In this document: piece by piece, positions 56,173 through 64,000 of the stretch
How the letters are laid out: every line of letters starts with the position of its first letter
Position numbering within the stretch: position 1 is the stretch's first letter
Assembly (NCBI GenBank): GCA_033002965.1
Contig: JAURVB010013184.1
Coordinates: 62,001-126,000 of the forward strand
Source of the DNA: Piper betle
Taxonomy: Eukaryota > Streptophyta > Magnoliopsida > Piperales > Piperaceae
Length of the DNA: 64,000 nt
Direction of reading: 5' to 3'
Made by a program: the position numbers and the translations under genes
The notes under the pieces: generated by a model
Seen by the model: the letters and a program-made list of their open reading frames with translations, nothing else
The model's database searches: none
What the model was told of the DNA's origin: nothing

Positions 56173-58770
56173 ATGCACGTGAGCCAGTTTTGCCGGTTCA
56201 AGGGGGCATTGACAACTAAGACTTCCATCAAGGGAACCAACTTCCCAGCCATGTGCTCATCAATCCAGTCACTCTTTTCTTCTCAACTTCCATCTCATCC
56301 CCAAAGCACCACACCAACTTCCCTTCCGATTCTCTCCCTCTCTCCTCTCATGGGACTCCGATCTGCCGCATTTGAAGCAGCAAGCCCAGCCTCGGAGCCT
56401 CAACCACAACCCCTTCACCATCGCATCCCTCACCAACATGACCACCACCACCATTTCCAAAGCACTGCCCTGTTCATCACAGTCCTAGCCTGCACCATTG
56501 TTGTCACTGTGTTGCTGCTCCTTTCTGCTTGTCTTTTCTTTTTATATAAGAGGTTCAGACGCCAGAAAGTGAATACGGGTGCAACCAGGACGACCCACAA
56601 AAAGATATTGTCCAAATTCTCTAGCAGCATCAACTCAGGCGTCACAAGCCCTGGTATGCTTGCCTTTAGCCTACTACTACTATATATATCATGTGCTTCA
56701 GTTTTGTGGTTTTGTTGATGGTTTTTGTTTCTCTGACATCTAATTAAGATGGTAAGAGCTGCCTTCAAGGAGGGAATATTGGGCCATCTTCCCGTTCAAG
56801 GTTCAAGGCAGGGCAGGTTTTCACATACAAGGAGCTTGAAGTGGCCACTGGCATGTTTAGTGAGCAGAATGTGATTGGGAATGGTGGATTTGGTTTGGTT
56901 TATAGAGGAATTCTTAGTGATGGCACTTTAGCTGCTATCAAGATGCTCAATAGAGAAGGGAAGCAGGGAGAGCGTGAATTCAGAGTTGAGGTATTGCATT
57001 TTTTAAAAATTATTTTCCTATCTTTCTATTTTAGGCACGACTTCTATTTGACATGATTTTTACTTACTCTAATTAGCATAATACTTTGTCTTTTCTTCTA
57101 CTTTTCAACGATCTCATTAGTTTATTGAGAGACGCATATGGACGGATCTATCAGAAATTTCTCCGAATGTCTACTTGATTAGTCACTCCCCACAATTGTT
57201 TAGAATAGAAAGTCTGCCCTCATTTGCTTGCTTTGAGACAAGGAATTCTGATGTTCGCCGGGAATTTTGTGCACGAAACAGAGAAATGATTTGGGTTTGT
57301 CGGATGACAAAGATTTTGATTTAATTAGTTATAGATTCATGGAAATAGTGTTCATGTGAATATCCTTCAATGATTAGCCTGTAAAGGGTAGTCATTTTAT
57401 AATGGAAAGGACACATTGAACTGAGCAGCCATGATAGGTAAACTGCTGTTTATTTTAAAAAATGGAGTTCCTTATTCACTAACAACAGTCGACCCATCTC
57501 AGCTTTTGCAACTTTTACTGCAATCAATCACCAATTCACCAGTAAAAAGATGAGAAATGAACAAAAACTGTGCCCCATTAACATATTTAAATGTAGACAT
57601 ATAGAAAGTAGAAACCATTGATGAGAAGATGCAAATGCTAATGCAGGTGGATTTGTTGAGCCGTCTGCACTACCCTTTCTTGGTTCAACTGCTTGGCTAC
57701 TGCGCCGATCACCACCACCGCCTCCTTGTTTTTGAGTACATGCCCAATGGCAGCCTGCAACACCACCTACACCCTTCCTCACACAAGAAGTCCATGTCCT
57801 TGAACTGGGGAACCCGTTTGAGGATAGCATTGGACTGTGCCAGGGGGCTTGAGTTCTTGCATGAGCATTCCACCCAGCCTATCATCCACCGAGACTTCAA
57901 GTGTAGCAACATTCTTCTTGACCACAACTTCAGAGCCAAAGTGTCTGATTTTGGCCTGGCGAAGATGGGCTCTGACAAGATCAATGGCCAAGTTGCAACT
58001 CGTGTTCTTGGAACCAGTGGATACGTTGCTCCAGAGTGAGTCAAGTTAACCTCCAATTCTTGTGCAGCATATCATTGTTCTTCCACACTTACATAGTCAC
58101 ATAGTCACCATTCTTGTGGTTTAATGTTTATGAACATTGCCTAATGGAAGTGAAAATGGTGTGAAATTACAGGTATGCATCAACAGGAAAACTAACATCA
58201 AAATCAGATGTCTACTCCTATGGGGTGGTTCTATTGCAATTGCTAACAGGCAGGGTACCAGTTGACACTAAAAGGCCTCCCGGGGAGCATGTCTTAGTCT
58301 CTTGGGTTAGTATCATGTAGCTTCACAAGCACATTTATGCAGACGAAATAGTATGACAATACACTTGCATTGCATATAAGCTAAAGTGAGTTTCTAAATG
58401 GGGTGGAAATGGTTTTCTAGGCTCTTCCCAGGTTGACAAACAGGGAGAAGGTGGTGGACATGGTAGACCGAAGTTTAGAAGGCCAGTTTTCAAAGAAGGA
58501 ACTGATTCAGGTCTATGCATACTGCTATTCTGTTTCTTATGACAGTGTTCATGTAGATTAAAACCAAATATTGTTTTAACATGTTTGATTGATTTTTGAG
58601 CTCAGGTGGCTGCCATTGCTGCAATGTGTGTGCAATCAGAGGCAGATTATCGGCCTCTTATGACAGATGTGGTGCAATCTCTCGTACCACTTGTTAGGAA
58701 TTTCTCTACCAGTGTTCCCAACACCCCTTCCAAAATATTACAGCACAAAAAAGCTCCTTCTATTCCATGA
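56173..58770 (+). CDS. Membrane-anchored Ser/Thr receptor-like (cytoplasmic-type) protein kinase, six exons
   Basis: Join 56173-56653, 56749-56990, 57647-58035, 58173-58305, 58421-58510, 58606-58770: exactly 1500 bp, 499 residues plus TGA, all introns GT-AG. Residues 1-98 have no obvious signal peptide and include a Pro/His-rich stretch (82-95). One transmembrane helix (about 99-125) is followed by basic KRFRRQK. The kinase domain begins near [15 protein letters not shown] (184-198). P-loop GNGGFGLV 204-211, Lys225, HRDFKCSN 322-329, DFG 342-344, APE 369-371, [18 protein letters not shown] after that; the C-terminus [18 protein letters not shown] is short. An arginine precedes the catalytic aspartate (RD kinase). 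Overall it resembles plant RLCK VII/PBL-like kinases of the At3g58690 type. Role inferred: signalling phosphorylation at a membrane; ligand and partners unknown. The start is uncertain: in-frame ATGs at 56251 and 56350 are alternatives. Confidence 0.93.
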
Positions 58771-59412
58771 GCGTCTGCAAAATATTCATTGGAAAATAAT
58801 GGAGTTTATGACCCAGAGAGAAAAACTTCAATCGATCAGAGTATGTGACAAGGAGAATATGATACCGTTCCAGAAATATGCATAACATGGGCAGGAACCT
58901 GAACATGATATCAACTAAGTAACATTGAGGCTAGTGTTCTACGGATCTAAGCATCAACTGTTTATTCATTTAATGCAAATTGAGCATCATTCTCAATATT
59001 GTAGATCTTGTAAACTACCTGAAAAGTTTTTTTAAGAAATAAAATGTATATTTAAGTAGATGGTATAGTATTCCAATCTTTTCTGTAATGAAGTATGACA
59101 AGTCTTTTTTTCTCCGGATTTTTTTTCCTGGTTGTATGGAAATTTTATTTATTTAAAATATTACAGGGCTAATTAATAGAATACATACAAGTCATATTGT
59201 CAAGGCAGGAAGTTATAACTACCTTATAAAAATTTACACTGCAATTCCTTGCATTATAAGTTAGATGTAATAATATAAAATTTCCAATTAAGTTAGTGAA
59301 TTACTCTGCAAATTTTACTATAATTGTTCTTGAAGTAAACATTGAGGATCTATGGGGTACTAAAGAACCAAAATATTTACGGTAAAGAGAGTATTATTTG
59401 TTAGGTTTCCCT
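58771..59412. other. Kinase 3' flank, no further gene
   Basis: Probably 3' UTR at first. AATAAA-like text (AAGAAATAAAATG) near 59034-59046 may be a polyadenylation signal. The open frame at 58667-58885 overlaps kinase exon 6 in another frame and is a shadow. Confidence 0.5.
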
Positions 59413-60389
59413 CGTTCATTCACATTGAAAAACTTAATTGTCAATTTTTGACTTTTCGTTTATTACACAATAGTTGGTGTTTTGTATATATATGTGTGAT
59501 TTTTGTCTTTTTCTATAGAAAAATAATGAGGTGATTTCTTGGATTCTAATTATATTCTTCTACATAAAGGAGAATCTTATTAATGTTAAATAAAACATCC
59601 TCTTAAGAATTTTTAAGTATTTTTGGCTCATTAAGTGAGAGTTTTGGAGATATTTTTCATTGTCTCAAGTTAAATTTGAGGTCATAATTCAAAGTGTGAG
59701 GTTGATTTATTTTTCTTTTGAGGTTATGTTATATTTTCAATTTCTCATATATTTTATTTCTCAAAAGTTATATCTTTCAGATCTTGCTGTTGATCTGATT
59801 TGTATTAGAAGAGTTTTCTTAAATTGTATTTGATGCTTAATTGTAAGAGAGTTTCTTAATCAAAGTTGATCGTAGGTTGATTTTCCTTTCTCTAATTTGG
59901 AAGAAAGCTTCTATACTCGATCAACTTTAATTAAAAACCCTTACATTCAAGTATCGAATATAATTTGAGAAAACTCTCTTAATACAAATCAGACAAACCA
60001 GAAGATCTACAACTCTTAAAAAATACAATATATGAGAAATTAAGAAAATAACATATACCTCAAAAGAAAAATTAGATCAACTCGACACTTTGGATTACGA
60101 CCCCAACTTCAACTTGAGACGATGAAAAACTTCTTTAAAACTCTCTTAACGAGCCAAATTTACTCAAAAACTCTCGCGATGGATGTTATATTTAACATCA
60201 CTAGCTTCTCATTTCAAGAGAAGCATATGAGTAGAATTCAAGAAGTCATCTCATTAAACTTTTATAAAAAATAATAAAATCATATATAATATTCAAGAAG
60301 TCATCCCATAAAACTTCTATAAAATATTAGTGTGGATAAACGAGAATTCAAAAAATGATAATTGAGTTTTTCAATGCGAATGGGTCAAG
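59413..60389. repeat. Large imperfect inverted repeat (arms about 460-470 bp, 45-nt loop)
   Basis: The left arm 59413-59872 is the reverse complement of the right arm 59918-60389 with substitutions and small indels. Clear paired blocks: CACATTGAAAAACTTAATT with the complement of ATTGAGTTTTTCAATGCG; ATTTCTCATATATTTTATTT with the complement of its right-arm partner near 60025-60045; CTGATTTGTATTA with TAATACAAATCAG; GTTGATCG with CGATCAAC at the loop. The arms resemble the end of the LTR-like sequence at 60680-60872, so this looks like two retroelement fragments in inverted orientation. Confidence 0.8.
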
Positions 60390-60679
60390 AAAACTAATAA
60401 AGCCTCCCCTTCGCAAATCCACAAACTAATTAGGCATAATTATAGTAGCAAAATTTTCTATACCAGCTCCACTTTGACAAAATAAATGTTTGTCATTTGT
60501 CACAATCTTGATCAATATTTCTTGGATGTTCTTGTCAATGTAGACCTTGTTAACCCTAACAAAATTTTCTCCAACACATTTCTTACCTTATAATATCGAA
60601 CATCTATATGCTTAATCTTTAAAAGAAAACTTGCGTTTTTACTCAAATGTATAGCATACTAACTATCACAAAGTACCTC

Positions 60680-60895
60680 ATACTTAATTGTAAGATGATT
60701 TATTAACCAAAGTTGTTCGAGTGGGTTGGTTTTCTTTTCTCTAATTTGGATGAAAATCTTCATCTATTTTTTATCGTGGTGTCTCCTATTTTATCTTGTA
60801 TTTGTTTTCATTTCATCTTGAAGAGATATAGCTTCTTTAGGTTGATTCTGCTAAAGCGTCTATATCTCAACAAGTGGTATCAAGAGCTTTGGTTC
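60680..60895 (+). mobile_element. LTR end plus primer-binding site of another retroelement (fragment)
   Basis: The sequence from CTTAATTGTAAGATGATTTA to ATATCTCAACA repeats part of the inverted-repeat arms and ends in CA. It is followed by AGTGGTATCAAGAGCTTTGG, which resembles the plant initiator tRNA-Met primer site with one extra base. No gag or pol follows. Superfamily not certain (copia-like termini). Confidence 0.45.
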
Positions 60896-61269
60896 GTGCC
60901 TTAGTTCGTAGAGTTGTGGTTCATGGCTTGTGGAGGTAATGTCGAGGGTCATCGAACATATCATGTAAGAGCTTTGGTTCATGGAGTAGATTGTGGAAGT
61001 TCGTTCAAAATTGTCGGTATTGTTTCAAGATGACTATTCGATGATGCTATCAAAAGGTGTTCATTCTATGCTAGAGGCGTGCTAAAAGTTCCAATTAGGG
61101 GAGATAGAAAGCATTTCACATGAGTTGAGAGGGGAGATGTATTAAAATATTTCCCCCTTATGTGATGGTGGTCAACAGGCGGTTGACAATAGTACATCAA
61201 GTTTGACAAGTGTTTGACAACAGTGCAAAGTGGAAGATTTTTCAAGATATTTCACAAGGTCGGGAAGGG

Positions 61270-62166
61270 GAGAATTATTGGAGATATTCTATCCCATAAG
61301 AAAGCGTTCAATCACATAATAAATCATGGAGACATGAAAATACTCCAAGTGGTATGAAGAATTCAATGAAATTGTGGAATCCAATAAATAGATTCATTGA
61401 TGAGGATTCCAATGCTCAAGGAATAGTATTTAAAATTAGTTCTTCATTTCTAAGCGGTGTTCTGTATATCTAGTTTATAAATATATGCTTGTGTTTTCCC
61501 TTTGGGAAAGTTCTATGGAGTGTTATCCCTTAGGAGGGACATGAGAGGATGTAGATCTAGACAGGGTCACTATGAGTGGTGTATCTGGGAGAAGAAAGAG
61601 AAATCATTCGTGGTAAGGAGAAGACGTAGCTTTGGGTTCTTTGACAAGAGTAACATTGGTTAATTTCTTATCTTTCTCTACCTTTTATTTATGATTTGCA
61701 ATTGAGGGTAGTCTTACTCATTGCGGTGGAGATTTCCACACTTGGGTGGAGTTTTTCACATTTTCGTAGAATTTTCTACTTATATTAGGGTGGAGTTTTT
61801 CACACTTAGGTAGAATTTATACATGTATTGAGGTGTAGTTTTTCATATGTATTGGGGAGTGGTTTTACTCATTAAATAGTAGTTTTACTCGTACATGTAC
61901 TAGGGTGTAGTTTTTCACACATATTGAAGAGTGGTTTCACTCATTAAATAGTAGTTTTACTCATACATGTACTGGGGTGTAGTTTTTCACATGTATTGGA
62001 GAGTGGTTTCACTCATTAAATAGTAGTTTTACTTATATATTTAGTTGTGATTTTCTTTCAATTGAAAAGTTTCCACTTTAGGTTATTGTGTCATTTATCT
62101 TTTATTCTTTATTAATTTGTCTGGTCAAAACACACAACATGAATTTTTTGAGTTAAAATTCCCAAC
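61270..62166 (+). mobile_element. LTR-like segment with preceding purine tract (copia-like, fragment)
   Basis: GGGAAGGGGAGAATTATTGGAGATATTC near 61262-61289 looks like a polypurine tract followed by a degraded LTR start; the segment ends AAAATTCCCAACA at 62166. The termini suggest copia-type TGTTGG...CCAACA. It does not match the LTR end at 60872, so the two are not proven to be one element. It contains the 72-bp tandem repeats. Confidence 0.35.
61821..62036. repeat. Tandem repeat, 3 x 72 bp
   Basis: Units 61821-61892, 61893-61964 and 61965-62036, each starting ACATGTA and containing GTGTAGTTTTTCA, GAGTGGTTT, CACTCATTAAATAGTAG (first unit TACTC). Identity is roughly 90 percent. Shorter degenerate GTGGAGTTTTTCACAC units precede them (61730-61820). 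Confidence 0.9.
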
Positions 62167-63128
62167 ATTAATAAGAAATGCTAGCTTTGCCCCTTTTTTC
62201 TTTTAAAAATATCAATCATGAATTAAATTAGACGGGAAAATTGAGAGCAAAATTTCAACCTCTTCTAAAAGAAAATAATTAATAAGAGATGAGCTTCTGG
62301 TAAATGATTTTAGAATTACTATAAAATTTTCAAATTCATGTTAAATTTGTGTTGAAATTTTATTGATACTATTGTTTTATTGTTCTTTCAAGTAATACTA
62401 AAGAGGTGTCTAATATTTATCTTAAAACAAGACATACACAATCATAAATGATAAAATTTTAGGGTCAAATATATCTATTTTGAAGTCACCCTCATCTCTG
62501 ATTCAGACTTAGTATTCACCGAGTTAATAATGTTAATATTATTATTATTTTTGTATAATTTACTTATTAAGTTTTAAAATTTAGTACATGCGAATCTTCT
62601 CTTATTAATAAGGAGGGGACTAAAAGTTGCAATTTGATAAAAAGTAAGACAAAATTACAAAAAAAGTTATATATTAAAGATAATAATTAGTGTTAGCAAC
62701 AAGTTATACTCTAATTATATCAGTTGTATTTAATACGTGCTATTGGATTACGGTAATAGTTGGATAATGAGGGTTATATTCTCTAAATTATAAAAAAATA
62801 CAATCATATGATCTACACTAGCATTTTATGTTATGATATTTCTTTAGTAGTTATCGATATCAAGCCTTCATTATATTAATTTTTTATAATTTATATTGTT
62901 ATTTAATAATTAAAATTTATCTATAACATTCGTATCCTAATTTAATTTAGAATTTTAAGTTATATATGTATGAGTGCCTAAGTATGATGATAAACTATGA
63001 ATTTGAGATCTATGACCCTAAACTACAATAGGGCCCATCAACTGTGGGACCACCAAATCCACTTTAAATTGCGGACAAGTGAGAGTTCTTAATCTTCCCG
63101 CGCCGGTTTGTCCAAAAAATCTCCGGCC
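62167..63128. other. AT-rich intergenic DNA upstream of the PPR gene
   Basis: No coding frame. Composition changes abruptly from AT-rich to strongly GC-rich at about 63080, just before the PPR start. Confidence 0.5.
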
Positions 63129-63842
63129 ATGTCCGTCGCGCCGCCGACCGCCGCCGCCGACCTCGTCGCCGGGTGCCGGACTACCGCCGAGCTCCGCCGC
63201 GCCCACGCCACCCTCCTCCGCCGCGGCTGGGCCGACTGCCCGTCCGTCTCCTTCAAGCTTCAGCGCGCCTACGCCGCCGCCGGCGACCTCCGTCGCGCCC
63301 GCGCCGCCTTCGACTCCGCCGCCGGCCCCCCGACCGTCTTCGCCTTCTCCGCCCTCATCGACGCCTGCGCCGCCCTCTCCCCCGACCCCCTCCCCGACTG
63401 CCTCCTCCTCTACCTCCGCATGCTCCGCCTCGGCGTCCCCCCCAACGCCTTCACCTTCTCCTCCCTCTTCAAGTCCGCCGCCGGGCCTTACACGGCCGCC
63501 CTCCATGCCCACGCCGTCAAGCTTGGCCTCACCGACGAGCCCTACGTCTGCACCTCCTTGCTAGAATCCTATGCTCGTAGTAACGGTAGCGATAACGGTA
63601 ACGGCGATATTGGGTCTGCACGAAGGGTGTTCGACAAAATGCGGGTGAAGACTCTTGTGTGTTCAACGTCTCTTATCGGCTGCTATGTTGGGTTGGGGGA
63701 GTTGGGGGAGGCGAGGGCGGTTTTTGACGGGGTTATAGACAAGGATGCGGTTGTGTGGAGCGTGATGATTTATGGGTATGCTCAGCATGGGCAGCCTGGG
63801 CTGTCGTTGGAGCTTTTCCGGGGTATGCTGCTCGAGAAGAAG
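63129..63842 (+). CDS. Pentatricopeptide repeat (PLS-type) protein, first exon, partial at window edge
   Basis: ATG at 63129 (MSVAPPTAAADLVAGCRTT); 238 codons to AAG at 63842, followed by GTAATG, a plausible splice donor. If unspliced, the frame stops at 63876-63878, giving 249 residues, short for this family. PPR text in order: ARAAFDSAAGPPTVFAFSAL, LLYLRMLRLGVPPNAFTFSS, LHAHAVKLGLTDEPYVCTSL, ARRVFDKMRVKTLVCSTSLI, ARAVFDGVIDKDAVVWSVMI, then YGYAQHGQPGLSLELFRGML. The AELRRAHATLLRRG start and HAHAVKLGL block are typical of organelle RNA-editing PLS PPRs. No E or DYW domain is visible; it would lie downstream. Role by family: sequence-specific binding of mitochondrial or plastid RNA. GC content is extreme up to about 63560, then normal. 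Upstream TTG-initiated extensions and opposite-strand frames are not used. Confidence 0.85.
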
Positions 63843-64000
63843 GTAATGTTGATAAAACTTTGGAATGCTATGCAGTAAATTTACATGATGCTTAGAATGA
63901 AGAACATATGAGATAGCTGAAAAAACTTGTGTTTAGGAGGGCGTGGACAAAACAATCTTCAAAGCCCTTCGCAAAATATTATGAAATAAATAAGAAGGGC
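63843..64000 (+). other. Probable PPR intron 1 or degraded downstream sequence
   Basis: AT-rich after the GTAATG donor, with no PPR text in any plus frame up to the window end; for this family the next repeat would be expected to continue at once. Either an intron or a truncation. Confidence 0.4.

Noticed and set aside
57528..58056. Minus-strand open frames opposite the kinase catalytic exon
   Set aside because: Antisense shadows of a well-supported exon.
63018..63580. Open frames on both strands overlapping the PPR start, including 164 codons on minus and 161 and 135 codons on plus
   Set aside because: Shadows in a GC-rich stretch; only the 63129 frame shows PPR motifs.
1..64000. CRISPR array, bacterial operon, phage or toxin-antitoxin system
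   Set aside because: No regularly spaced short repeats, no bacterial gene organisation; introns and plant retroelements throughout.

Overview
This is a nuclear plant (angiosperm) window. The evidence is spliced genes with GT-AG introns, a receptor-like kinase, a PPR gene, DVL/RTFL small-peptide genes, and LTR retrotransposons whose primer site matches plant initiator tRNA-Met. The background is AT-rich and most of the sequence is transposon-derived. The PPR gene has a very GC-rich 5' end that drops sharply; this is common in monocots but does not decide the species.

Region 1 (about 1-45.6 kb) is a tandem segmental duplication of a unit of about 13 kb. Each unit starts with a decayed minus-strand Ty3/gypsy element and continues into a non-gypsy part. 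That part carries two minus-strand genes: an intact 47-codon DVL/RTFL peptide gene, and downstream a broken glutathione peroxidase (GPX) gene. Unit 1 runs from the window start to about 13.16 kb and unit 2 from 13.17 to 34.04 kb. A third gypsy copy (34.04-45.6 kb) retains gag, zinc knuckle, protease and reverse transcriptase traces that units 1 and 2 lack. Units 1 and 2 share the same gypsy/non-gypsy breakpoint (about 3567 and 19117), which identifies the duplication junction.

Younger insertions decorate the units. Unit 2 has a solo LTR (14221-17076, TSD gataa) and a defective hAT transposon (25096-30403, 8-bp TSD gatgtgat), which is itself split by an inverted solo LTR of the same LTR family (25953-28772, TSD atgca). 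Unit 3 has a deleted element of that family (36956-42412, TSD gttga) with a full 5' LTR, duplicated primer-binding site, gag, and a 5'-truncated 3' LTR. At least two families of small inverted-repeat elements (MITE-like) recur in each unit.

Region 2 (45.6-56.1 kb) is AT-rich and gene-poor. It contains an orphan C-terminal coding exon (45830-46000, minus) and an unresolved ORF cluster at 51.7-52.25 kb.

Region 3 (56.1-64 kb) holds the two best protein-coding loci. A six-exon membrane-anchored Ser/Thr kinase lies at 56173-58770 (499 residues, all motifs intact). The first exon of a PLS-type PPR gene starts at 63129 and runs toward the window edge. Between them lie a large imperfect inverted repeat (arms of about 460 bp), remnants of another LTR element, and a 3 x 72-bp tandem repeat.

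The genes do not form a pathway; this is a repeat-rich chromosomal segment. Its most notable content is the duplicated small-peptide gene and the layered record of duplication and transposition. All identifications come from reading the sequence; no database search was run.
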